From NCBI GenBank assembly GCA_031273145.1, contig JAISSL010000233.1, positions 1 to 6,502 on the forward strand: a stretch of DNA of 6,502 nucleotides, read 5' to 3'. Below the pieces are notes generated by a model that saw only the letters and a program-made list of their open reading frames with translations, made no database searches and had not been told where the DNA came from. This DNA is from Zoogloeaceae bacterium. Its GTDB lineage: Bacteria > Pseudomonadota > Gammaproteobacteria > Burkholderiales > Rhodocyclaceae. Of the stretch, positions 1-5,793 are shown one piece after another (position 1 is the first letter of the stretch; each line of letters opens with the position of its first letter). The translations under genes and the position numbers were made by a program.

Positions 1-924
1 CGCTTCCTGCTCTTCCTTGGTGATGGTGGTAATGACGTTCAGGCCGCTGTCATAGACGGCTTCGGGAAACGTCTCGGCGACGATTTGCCGCGCCATCTCC
101 GCCACGTAATCGGCATGGAGCGCGTAAGAGGTACTTTCGCGCTGGATGATGATCGGCTCTTCCAGCGCCTCTTTTACTTCTTCCGCGCCGATGTACTCCA
201 GTTCGTGCATCCGCCGAAGGACGTAACCTTGCCGCTGTTTGGAAAGTTTGGGGTTGCGGACTGGATTGACCTTGCCCGGTTCCTTGGGCAGACCGGCCAG
301 CATGGCGGCTTCTGCCAGGGTAATTTGCGTGAGCGGCTTGCCGAAATAGACTTGGGATGCCGCCTCAAAGCCATAGGCGCGTTGTCCCAGAAAAATCTGG
401 TTGATGTAAAGCTCGAAAATCTGGTCTTTGCTCAGGTTTTGCTCGATTTTAAAGGCGAGCAACAACTCGTAGGCTTTACGGGTATAGGTTTTTTCCGGGG
501 AGAGGAAGAAATTTCGCGCAACCTGCATGGTGATGGTAGAAGCGCCTTGGCGTTTGTGGCGGGAAACCAGGTTTTTGTAAGTCGCGCGGATGATGCCCTT
601 GAAGTCGACGCCGCGATGCTGATAAAAATCATCGTCTTCTGCGGCCAGCAGCGCCAGTTTCAGGGTATCCGGCACCTCCTCGATCTTGACCGGGGCGCGG
701 GGTTCCTCGCCAAACTCGCCGATCAGGTAGCCATCGCTGCTATAGACCCGAAGCGGAATTCGGGGCTGATAATTGGTCAGCACTTCAAGATCCGGGAGGG
801 TCGGGTAGGCATAGGTGACGAAGACGACGGCGATGGAGGCCGCAATCACGCCCAGTCCGGCAAAGAACAGGAACAGATAGAGGGAGATGCGCGCCGCAAT
901 GGAAAGGAAGGCAGAACGGGTCAT
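1..924 (-). CDS. mrcA: Penicillin-binding protein 1A, N-terminal part (truncated by window edge)
   Basis: Bifunctional class A penicillin-binding protein that polymerises glycan strands from lipid II and cross-links peptides at the outer face of the inner membrane. Only the first 308 codons are present; the reading frame is open to the window edge. Residues 13-40 form a single N-terminal signal anchor. The glycosyltransferase family 51 domain follows with its hallmarks: EDDDFYQHRG at 96-105 (catalytic Glu96), GASTITMQVARN at 127-138, RKAYE at 149-153 (Glu153 lies 57 residues after Glu96, the spacing of E. coli PBP1b Glu233 and Glu290), and KDQIFELYINQIFLGQ at 166-181. The transpeptidase domain with its SxxK, SxN and KTG motifs would lie outside the window. 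The ATG at 924 is chosen because it directly precedes the anchor and no in-frame start was seen just upstream; no clear Shine-Dalgarno is visible. The gene is divergent from ycgR. The family is certain; 1A rather than another class A paralogue is very likely. Confidence 0.93.
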   Translation of the reverse strand, partial: MTRSAFLSIAARISLYLFLFFAGLGVIAASIAVVFVTYAYPTLPDLEVLTNYQPRIPLRVYSSDGYLIGEFGEEPRAPVKIEEVPDTLKLALLAAEDDDFYQHRGVDFKGIIRATYKNLVSRHKRQGASTITMQVARNFFLSPEKTYTRKAYELLLAFKIEQNLSKDQIFELYINQIFLGQRAYGFEAASQVYFGKPLTQITLAEAAMLAGLPKEPGKVNPVRNPKLSKQRQGYVLRRMHELEYIGAEEVKEALEEPIIIQRESTSYALHADYVAEMARQIVAETFPEAVYDSGLNVITTITKEEQEA

Positions 925-967
925 GGCAGGGAAGAATGTGCACCAAGGTGGAACGAAAAAGAAGGCT

Positions 968-973
968 ATTATA
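968..973 (-). promoter_or_regulatory. Candidate -10 box (TATAAT) for mrcA
   Basis: Read on the minus strand, 973 to 968 is a perfect TATAAT, 44 bases upstream of the mrcA ATG, which would give a 5' leader of roughly 37 bases. No good TTGACA-like -35 lies 16-18 bases upstream, and there is no TGn extension. The call therefore rests on the -10 and its position in the divergent intergenic region only. Confidence 0.4.
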
Positions 974-1047
974 CGCGCCGAACGTCTGCAAGCGGGTATC
1001 GGGAAATCTTCTGTCGCAAGGCAGGGGCAAGCAAAAATCGTAGGATA

Positions 1048-1076
1048 CGCCGGTCAGACCTGTGTTCAGACCGGCG
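1048..1076. repeat. Inverted repeat in the mrcA-ycgR intergenic region
   Basis: CGCCGGTC at 1048-1055 is exactly complementary to GACCGGCG at 1069-1076, around a 13-base loop. The left half also holds the short palindrome GGTCAGACC at 1052-1060, and TCAGACC occurs twice (1054-1060 and 1066-1072). There is no adjacent T-run on either strand and both flanking genes point away from it, so a terminator is unlikely. It could be an operator for the divergent pair. The function is unknown. Confidence 0.4.
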
Positions 1077-1167
1077 CGGGGAGAGGCGCAGAAATTCTTT
1101 TTGGATGAATGCCCCTGTTTTTCATATTTTACTTTAAACTTCGCACACCATTAAAAGCGGATTCACG

Positions 1168-1950
1168 GTGCGTATCATGCAGGAAAACAGTTCTCCCAAT
1201 ATGCGGCCTGAGAATGCGGACACCAACAAACAATATTTGTTGCATTCCCAGGTTGAAATCATTTCCCTGTTGCGTGACGCAATGAAGCGCGGGGGGTTGC
1301 TCACGACCTATTTCGACGAGGGCATGTCCTTCTTTCTGACTTCCATTCTGGCTGTTTCAGAAAAGGGTCTGATCCTGGACTACGGGAGCGACGATACCGT
1401 CAATCAACATGCGTTGCAGGCAACCAAGCTGACGTGCCTCACCAATATTGACCGGGTAAAGGTTCAGTTTGTGCTGAATGGAGTGAGCGAGGTTCAGCAT
1501 GAGGGGCGGCCTGCCTTTTCCAGTCCCTTGCCGGATGCGGTCTTGCGCTTGCAACGCCGGGAATATTTCCGGGTCGGGACGCCGCTTGCCAATCCGGTCA
1601 AGTGCGATATTTCCATCCAGGGCGCGGATCATCCCGATACGGTTTTGCAGATTCCCCTGATTGACATCAGCGCGGGAGGCTTGGGGTTGAACGCGACGAC
1701 CGAGCAGATGTGGTTTTTCAAGCCGGATCAGGTCATGGGGAACTGTCTGCTCACCTTGCACGATGGGACGCAGATTGCCATGACGCTGGTTGTGCGGAAC
1801 GCCTTTGAGGTGACAACCCGCGCCGGTCAGCGTTACATCCGGGTCGGTTGTGAATTCCATGATTTGCGCGCTTCTTCGCTCAACATCATCCAACGCTACA
1901 TCACCCAACTGGAACGGGAAAGAAAGATGCGGTACGCCGGAATTGAGTAG
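1168..1950 (+). CDS. ycgR: YcgR-type flagellar brake protein, PilZ domain
   Basis: Cytoplasmic c-di-GMP receptor; in the YcgR family the ligand-bound protein acts on the flagellar motor or switch and slows swimming. Residues about 24-125 form the YcgR-type N-terminal domain, followed by a C-terminal PilZ domain. The c-di-GMP signature is intact: RREYFR at 130-135 (R131xxxR135) and DISAGG at 166-171 (the DxSxxG element), so ligand binding is expected. The 260-residue length is normal for the family. The GTG at 1168 is used here; an in-frame ATG at 1177 gives a protein three residues shorter and is about as plausible, since neither has a strong Shine-Dalgarno (AAAAGCGG at 1153-1160 is the best for the GTG). 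An AT-rich stretch at about 1117-1138 may hold the promoter, but I see no convincing -35/-10 pair. Converges with fliE on a shared terminator; the flagellar context fits its role. Confidence 0.88.
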   Translation: MRIMQENSSPNMRPENADTNKQYLLHSQVEIISLLRDAMKRGGLLTTYFDEGMSFFLTSILAVSEKGLILDYGSDDTVNQHALQATKLTCLTNIDRVKVQFVLNGVSEVQHEGRPAFSSPLPDAVLRLQRREYFRVGTPLANPVKCDISIQGADHPDTVLQIPLIDISAGGLGLNATTEQMWFFKPDQVMGNCLLTLHDGTQIAMTLVVRNAFEVTTRAGQRYIRVGCEFHDLRASSLNIIQRYITQLERERKMRYAGIE

Positions 1951-1960
1951 GCGTCTTGCG

Positions 1961-1988
1961 GACGGCTACAAAAAGACGGCTACAAAAA
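1961..1988 (+). repeat. Perfect 14-bp tandem duplication
   Basis: GACGGCTACAAAAA occurs twice back to back, at 1961-1974 and 1975-1988. It lies directly before, and partly overlaps, the A-tract of the bidirectional terminator. It looks like a local slippage duplication just after the ycgR stop codon. Confidence 0.85.
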
Positions 1989-2016
1989 AAGGACGTTCGG
2001 CGAACGTCCTTTTTTT
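1984..2016. terminator. Bidirectional intrinsic terminator between ycgR and fliE
   Basis: A perfect 15-bp hairpin: seven A plus GGACGTTC (1984-1998) pairs with GAACGTCC plus seven T (2002-2016), with a three-base loop at 1999-2001. The T-run follows the GC-rich core on both strands, so it can end ycgR transcripts (plus) and fliE transcripts (minus). It sits between the two convergent stop codons. Confidence 0.93.
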
Positions 2017-2037
2017 GTGTCCTGATTACCAGCTTGC

Positions 2038-2364
2038 TTACGCCTGCATGTTCATGACATCCTGATAGGCGCTGACCAGCCGGTTTCTGACCTGCACCAT
2101 CTCCTGAAAGGAAATGGAAGCGGTTTGCAGGGCGGCCATGACCTCATGCAGATTCTGGTTGCCGGTTCCGGCAACCAGGTCTTCCGCCATCTTGTTCGCG
2201 TGTTTTTGCGTCTGATTGACCTGATCAATGGAATTTTTCAGCACCTTGGCAAAATCTACCCCGCCCGCAGCGGCATTTTTTTCCGCTTCAGGCGCAGCGC
2301 CGCTTGCCTGAGCCGCAGTGCTCCGCATGATGCTCAGCATCTTTTCCATGCCTTGCGTGTCCAT
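2038..2364 (-). CDS. fliE: Flagellar hook-basal body protein FliE
   Basis: FliE is the small rod-proximal protein that joins the MS ring to the flagellar rod; it is exported by the flagellar type III system without a cleaved signal. The product has 108 residues, typical of the family. The N-terminus is variable and low in complexity (Ala/Gly rich, about 14-36). The conserved C-terminal half contains FQEMVQVRNRLVSAYQDVMNMQA-like family sequence, of which VRNRLVSAYQDVMNM is the hallmark. The start is supported by GGAG at 2376-2373, eight bases from the ATG. It lies 70 bases downstream of flrC on the same strand, behind its own sigma-54 promoter, and ends at a shared terminator. The next flagellar gene usually expected after fliE, fliF, does not follow here, so fliE appears monocistronic. 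Confidence 0.94.
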   Translation of the reverse strand: MDTQGMEKMLSIMRSTAAQASGAAPEAEKNAAAGGVDFAKVLKNSIDQVNQTQKHANKMAEDLVAGTGNQNLHEVMAALQTASISFQEMVQVRNRLVSAYQDVMNMQA

Positions 2365-2405
2365 AATGAAAACTCCGTAATATCAGTAGGGGCTTGCCTT
2401 CTATC

Positions 2406-2423
2406 AAGCAAGCGCCATGCCAA
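2406..2423 (-). promoter_or_regulatory. Sigma-54 (RpoN) promoter of fliE
   Basis: Read on the minus strand from 2422, TGGCATGGCGCTTGCT matches the RpoN consensus TGGCACG-N4-TTGCW with one mismatch. The -24 GG (2421-2420) and the -12 GC (2409-2408) are separated by exactly ten bases, as required. Predicted transcription starts near 2397, giving a leader of about 33 bases that contains the fliE Shine-Dalgarno. The upstream gene encodes the sigma-54 activator FlrC, the expected activator. A 6-bp inverted repeat (GCTTGC 2392-2397, GCAAGC 2408-2413) overlaps the -12 element and start site. Confidence 0.85.
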
Positions 2424-2434
2424 AAAACCGCGTC

Positions 2435-3853
2435 CTAGTCGACCGGAAAGCCTTCTTCCTTGTATTGCTTCAGCTTGTACCGCAAGGTTCGCTCCGCAAT
2501 GCCAAGGCGCGTTGCCGTGTTCCGGCGGGAACCCTGTTCTTCCGCAAGGGTACGGAGAATATGTTCCCGTTCAAGGTCGCGCATGTTCACATTATCGGCA
2601 GATTTTCCGGGATTCTCCAATTTTTCTTCGGAAAAAGTTGTCGCCGGCGGAATTGCTGTGGCAACTGGCGCATCGAATGCCTGTTTTGCCTCGGATATTC
2701 TGTCTGGCGAAGCATGGACGGGACGGGCGACCAGCCCCAAATCCTCCACGCCTACAAAATTGCCGCTGACCAGAATCATGGCGCGTTGCGTTACGTTTTC
2801 CAGTTCGCGGACATTGCCCGGCCAGAGATAAGCGGCAAGCAACGCTTCCGCTTCCGGGGTAAAGGCAAGGCCGGAACGCCCTATGCGGTTGCCATGCTCC
2901 AGCAGAAAATGCCGCGCCAGCGGCACAATATCCAGCGGACGCTGGCGCAGGGCGGGAATGAGAATCGGAAAGACGTTCAGCCGATAATAAAGGTCTTCAC
3001 GAAAGACTCCGCGCCGCACGGCTTCCATCATGTCGCGGTTGGAGGTGGCGATGATGCGGATGTTCAGGGGAATCGGCTTTTTCCCGCCGACCCGCTCAAC
3101 CTCCCGTTCCTGAAGGACGCGCAGCAGTTTTGCCTGCAAGGCAAGCTGCATTTCGGTCACTTCATCGAGCAACAGGGTTCCGCCTTCCGCCTGCTCGAAT
3201 TTCCCGGCCTGCGCGGTGTGCGCGCCTGTAAAAGCGCCTTTTTCATAGCCGAATAGCGTCGCTTCCAGCAGGTTTTCAGCGATTGCGGCGCAGTTGATGG
3301 CGACGAAAGGGCCTTCGCGCCGACTGGAATGACGATGGATGAAACGCGCGACGACTTCCTTGCCGGTGCCGGATTCGCCGGTCAAAAAGACGGTTGCGTC
3401 CGTCTGCGCGACTCGTCCCGCAATGCCGAACAGGTTGACGCTGACCGGGTCATGCACCACGACTCCGGTAATTTCGCCCGGCGCGGGGAGCGCGTATTTG
3501 TCAATCTGCGCGATGAGCGCGCTTGGCTCAAAAGGCTTCAAGAGAAAATCGCAGGCGCCGGAACGCATGGCTTCTACCGCCCGGTCGACATCGGCAAAGG
3601 CGGTCATCAACACGACCGGCAATTGCGGATACCGCTGACGAATGGCTTTCAGGAGCGCGATGCCGTCCATCGGCATCATGCGCACGTCGCTGATGACGAT
3701 GGAGATTTTTTCCCGCGCAAGGAGCGCGAGCGCCTCTTCGCCGCCCGGAGCGGTAAAGACTGGATATTCCGCCAGTTCCAGCGTATCCGCGATGGCCTCG
3801 CGCAGATTGGGGTCATCCTCTACAACCAGAATGCCAGGGTGTTTTTCGCTCAT
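2435..3853 (-). CDS. flrC: Sigma-54-dependent flagellar response regulator FlrC/FleR
   Basis: NtrC-type activator that remodels RpoN holoenzyme at class III flagellar promoters after phosphorylation by FlrB/FleS. Domains in order: receiver, residues 7-118, with acidic pair Asp13-Asp14, phosphoacceptor Asp56, Thr84 and Lys106; AAA+ domain from about 135, with Walker A GESGTGKE (159-166), the sigma-54 contact loop GAFTGA (206-211), Walker B TLLLDE (226-231) and arginine-finger segment FREDLYYRLNVF (284-295); a linker; and a C-terminal Fis-type helix-turn-helix around 431-468 with GIAERTLRYKLKQ. The EATLFGYEKGAFTGA context and the RTLRYKL helix are typical of FlrC/FleR rather than NtrC. All catalytic motifs are intact and the 472-residue length is normal. 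Start: AGGA at 3861-3858 lies four bases from the ATG. Its kinase partner, usually immediately upstream, is displaced by about 2.46 kb of opposite-strand genes. Confidence 0.95.
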   Translation of the reverse strand: MSEKHPGILVVEDDPNLREAIADTLELAEYPVFTAPGGEEALALLAREKISIVISDVRMMPMDGIALLKAIRQRYPQLPVVLMTAFADVDRAVEAMRSGACDFLLKPFEPSALIAQIDKYALPAPGEITGVVVHDPVSVNLFGIAGRVAQTDATVFLTGESGTGKEVVARFIHRHSSRREGPFVAINCAAIAENLLEATLFGYEKGAFTGAHTAQAGKFEQAEGGTLLLDEVTEMQLALQAKLLRVLQEREVERVGGKKPIPLNIRIIATSNRDMMEAVRRGVFREDLYYRLNVFPILIPALRQRPLDIVPLARHFLLEHGNRIGRSGLAFTPEAEALLAAYLWPGNVRELENVTQRAMILVSGNFVGVEDLGLVARPVHASPDRISEAKQAFDAPVATAIPPATTFSEEKLENPGKSADNVNMRDLEREHILRTLAEEQGSRRNTATRLGIAERTLRYKLKQYKEEGFPVD

Positions 3854-3932
3854 TGAATCCTAGAACCTTGGAAGAATAAGGCTTTGATGACAGTTTGTTT
3901 TTCCCTGCCATCTCTCAAACCAACAGTTCGAC

Positions 3933-3941
3933 ATCATAGCA
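3933..3941 (-). promoter_or_regulatory. Candidate extended -10 promoter for flrC
   Basis: On the minus strand, 3941 to 3933 reads TGCTATGAT: a TGn extension followed by TATGAT (5 of 6 to consensus). Transcription would start near 3926, giving a leader of roughly 73 bases before flrC. There is no good -35, as is common for extended -10 promoters. A promoter here is needed because flrC can hardly be served from flrB through the inserted genes. Confidence 0.4.
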
Positions 3942-3990
3942 CAGTGGACTCTTACCCGTCTTGGCGCCTTTCCTGTGGCAGAGTTCGCGC

Positions 3991-4019
3991 TTGAGATTTT
4001 CACCGGCTTGTGATACAAA
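3991..4019 (+). promoter_or_regulatory. Candidate sigma-70 promoter for the accessory genes
   Basis: TTGAGA (3991-3996, 5 of 6 to consensus), a spacer of exactly 17 bases, then TACAAA (4014-4019, 4 of 6) preceded by TGA at 4011-4013, an extended -10. Transcription would start around 4026 and read into the plus-strand gene at 4109 and possibly the genes after it. It is divergent from the flrC candidate promoter about 50 bases away. Confidence 0.5.
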
Positions 4020-4097
4020 TACGCCGCGCTATGCCGCCAAAGGCCGCGATCTTGTAGAAGGTACGCCTTTCGCGTCTGCTGTAAAACCGCCACCCAA

Positions 4098-4102
4098 TGA
4101 GG
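4098..4102 (+). promoter_or_regulatory. Shine-Dalgarno that selects the ATG at 4109
   Basis: TGAGG at 4098-4102 lies six bases before the ATG at 4109. It overlaps the alternative in-frame ATG at 4097, which has no purine-rich tract of its own upstream. This favours the shorter, 110-residue product. Confidence 0.55.
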
Positions 4103-4108
4103 CTCAAA

Positions 4109-4441
4109 ATGACGGAAAATCTCTCCACTAACGCCGATGAAATGCTGGTCACGCCGCAGGAACAGGAAGCCCTGGATTTCCTCTTTGATGTGGCGCTGTC
4201 GGCGCATTACGGCACTGCCCGGAAAATCGCGGACTTTTTGTTGTGGTGGTGGAATGACCGGGAGTTTCTGACTTTCCCCACGTCCCTGCTTTGGCAGGAT
4301 GAAAAACACACCGGCGCGGTCTTGCTTGCCATTACCGCCATCGCCCGCAACGCCGGAAAATACCCGCAGTCCAGGCAAGCCGACATTGAAACCATCATCG
4401 AAAAATGTCGCCCCAGCATGGTCGTTTCGCCACAACGCTGA
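4109..4441 (+). CDS. DUF7673-like hypothetical protein
   Basis: Small, probably cytoplasmic protein of 110 residues without signal peptide or membrane segment. From about residue 22 the sequence LFDVAL...GTARKIADFLLWWWN, then LLW, AITAIAR, YP and a final IIEKCRP follows the pattern I remember for the DUF7673 family (ARRVADFLLAWWN ... LWxVD ... lxlIAR ... YP ... WRP). That family is common on plasmids and genomic islands of proteobacteria and has no known function. The start at 4109 is preferred over 4097 because of the well-placed TGAGG. It is the first gene of the plus-strand accessory block, behind a candidate promoter at 3991-4019 and divergent from flrC. An antisense open frame spans the same region but has no recognisable features. 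The family assignment is from memory and unverified. Confidence 0.65.
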   Translation: MTENLSTNADEMLVTPQEQEALDFLFDVALSAHYGTARKIADFLLWWWNDREFLTFPTSLLWQDEKHTGAVLLAITAIARNAGKYPQSRQADIETIIEKCRPSMVVSPQR

Positions 4442-4522
4442 TTGGCAAGCAACCCCCGCTTTTCTACTGGCTCTTCTGGTCGGACTACCTGGCATCCACC
4501 CGTTCTTACAGGGATACATCAC

Positions 4523-4927
4523 ATGAAAGTTACTGCGCTTGGAACCTCGTTACTCTGCTTCGCGTTCCTGTCTGCTCATGCCCAAACGCCATCTGAACCC
4601 GATTCCACATATGAAAAATGCCTTGGAGAACACGGAACTGTCAACAATGCGGTTGTCGAAGGCTGTTCCAACATGGCCTCAGACGAGTCGAAGCGCGACA
4701 TTACCAAACACTACCAATCCATCTATAAGCGGCTTCTTGCTTCAGAGGTTCCTGAAAGTGCCAAAGAATTTGAGGCATCACAAAAGGCATGGCTTCAGTA
4801 TCGCAACCTTCATTGTAACCTTGCGGGCAGATACATTGGCTCTCCAATGTATGCCTACTGCCCAATGATCAAAAACTTGGAGAGGGCACAGGAACTGCGT
4901 ACTCTTGATACTATGTTGAAGAACTAA
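4523..4927 (+). CDS. Secreted LprI/DUF1311-like protein (putative lysozyme inhibitor family)
   Basis: Predicted periplasmic protein of 134 residues. Residues 1-20 form a clear Sec signal peptide with cleavage after AHA (18-20); Cys12 is not in a lipobox. The mature part fits the DUF1311/LprI pattern: YEKC at 30-33, a second Cys at 48 in the VEGCSNMASDESKRD segment, the KRLLA helix (69-73), AWLQYRNLHC at 89-98 and a fourth Cys at 113. Four Cys in the mature chain suggest two disulfides. Family members bind lysozyme or have unknown envelope roles, and many are annotated only by this domain, so the substrate here is open. The start is fixed by AGGGA at 4510-4514, eight bases upstream, and by the signal peptide; the frame extends upstream but that part has no coding character. 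The stop lies in the weak attC-like segment 4922-4968. Confidence 0.8.
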   Translation: MKVTALGTSLLCFAFLSAHAQTPSEPDSTYEKCLGEHGTVNNAVVEGCSNMASDESKRDITKHYQSIYKRLLASEVPESAKEFEASQKAWLQYRNLHCNLAGRYIGSPMYAYCPMIKNLERAQELRTLDTMLKN

Positions 4928-4968
4928 TTGGCCTTCGGTCGCCGCTTACCTTGAACATCAGACTTTGA
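4922..4968 (+). other. Weak attC-like remnant after the LprI-like gene
   Basis: The stop codon of the preceding gene sits in ACTAATT, resembling the CTAAC core of a cassette end, followed by CGCCGCTTACC (4940-4950) and CATCAGAC (4956-4963), which resemble the right-hand half of attC (GCCGCTTAAC ... GTTAGAC). The left inner box is missing and several core bases differ. It could be coincidence. Confidence 0.15.
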
Positions 4969-4986
4969 CCATCCGGGAGAAATGAG

Positions 4987-5232
4987 ATGCCAAATGGAAA
5001 ACCGGGCGACCATGATACGTGGACAGATTTCTTCATTCATGAAATCACTGGCAAGTGCCCGGAGGACATGGCAGCCATGTTGAGAACAATCCGTTCTGTA
5101 GCGCCTGGCTTGCTCCAGCATCTCGGTCTTGAACCAGACTTGCAGAAATGGATGAACGGAAACGATCTCGATACCGGGCGCGCAAGGCTCAGGCAAATCA
5201 TCGCGGATTACAACATCCCCTTCAGCGGATAA
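4987..5232 (+). CDS. Small hypothetical protein with MPNGKPGDH N-terminus
   Basis: Product of 81 residues, probably cytoplasmic, no signal or membrane segment. It begins MPNGKPGDHDTWTDFFIHEI, which resembles a widespread set of small uncharacterised bacterial proteins starting MPNGKPGDHPLTD..xH that I recall but cannot search for. The rest has a helical look (PEDMAAMLRTIRSVAPGLL) and a charged C-terminus with DTGRARLRQIIADYN. GGGAG at 4975-4979, seven bases before the ATG, supports the start strongly. The stop is only seven bases before the DUF457-like gene, so the two are probably cotranscribed and translationally coupled. Function unknown. Confidence 0.7.
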   Translation: MPNGKPGDHDTWTDFFIHEITGKCPEDMAAMLRTIRSVAPGLLQHLGLEPDLQKWMNGNDLDTGRARLRQIIADYNIPFSG

Positions 5233-5239
5233 CCCATTC

Positions 5240-5770
5240 ATGCCAACCATCTTCTCACACGCGGCGGTTCCTTTGGCGCTCGGCATGGGGCTGGGGCGTC
5301 GCCGCATCCCTCGTCGGCTGCTGATTGCCGGTATCGTCGCTTCCATTCTGCCGGATTTCGACGTTCTGGCGTTTCGCCTGGGCATTCCTTATGCCGATGC
5401 GTTCGGCCATCGCGGGGCGTCGCACTCGTTGGCCTTCGCGTTGCTGCTCGGTTTGCTCGCGCTGATGTTTTACCGTCATCTAAAGGCGGGGCGCTGGGTT
5501 TCTTTCGCCTTCGTGAGCGTTTCTGCCGCCTCGCACAGTCTGCTCGACATGCTGACCAATGGCGGGCATGGCGTGGCGCTTTGGTGGCCGTTGTCGCAGG
5601 AACGATGCTTTTTTCCCTGGCAGGTCATTGAGGTATCCCCGTTGAATCCTCGTCGCTTCCTGAGCGACAGGGGCATTGCCGTGCTGCAATCTGAGTTGTG
5701 GTGGATATGGTTGCCTGCCGCGCTCGTATGCCTCGTGCTGTTCGTGTGGCGTCGCAGGTCGGGGTCATGA
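5240..5770 (+). CDS. DUF457/YdjM-like inner-membrane metal-dependent hydrolase
   Basis: Integral membrane protein of 176 residues belonging to the YdjM/YbcI-type family (DUF457), described as predicted membrane-bound metal-dependent hydrolases; no substrate is established. Candidate metal ligands are intact: His7 in FSHAAVP, PDFD at 38-41, HRGASHS at 57-63, and HSLLD at 99-103 followed by TNGGHG (106-111). Hydrophobic segments lie around 27-45, 64-79, 86-102 and 152-169, ending in a basic WRRRSGS tail. The ATG at 5240 directly precedes the conserved N-terminal His motif; ribosome binding is weak (GGA at 5227-5229) and coupling to the gene ending seven bases upstream is likely. The TGA overlaps the ATG of an 11-codon frame at 5767-5799. 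It looks more GC-rich than its small neighbours, which could mean a separate origin. Confidence 0.85.
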   Translation: MPTIFSHAAVPLALGMGLGRRRIPRRLLIAGIVASILPDFDVLAFRLGIPYADAFGHRGASHSLAFALLLGLLALMFYRHLKAGRWVSFAFVSVSAASHSLLDMLTNGGHGVALWWPLSQERCFFPWQVIEVSPLNPRRFLSDRGIAVLQSELWWIWLPAALVCLVLFVWRRRSGS

Positions 5771-5793
5771 GAAAATGCGTCAGATTGGTTTTT

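Noticed and set aside
85..1137. 350-codon plus-strand open frame
   Set aside because: It lies antisense to mrcA, whose minus-strand frame contains all the glycosyltransferase motifs; the plus-strand translation shows no recognisable domain.
1357..1908. 183-codon minus-strand open frame inside ycgR
   Set aside because: Shadow of ycgR, whose PilZ motifs are on the plus strand.
2417..3256. 279-codon plus-strand open frame inside flrC
   Set aside because: Shadow of the AAA+ domain of flrC; no independent start signal or domain.
3860..4522. 220-codon minus-strand open frame just upstream of flrC
   Set aside because: It is antisense to the DUF7673-like gene, has no recognisable domain and no visible ribosome-binding site, and its composition is that of a shadow frame. 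It would be worth revisiting only if homologues exist.
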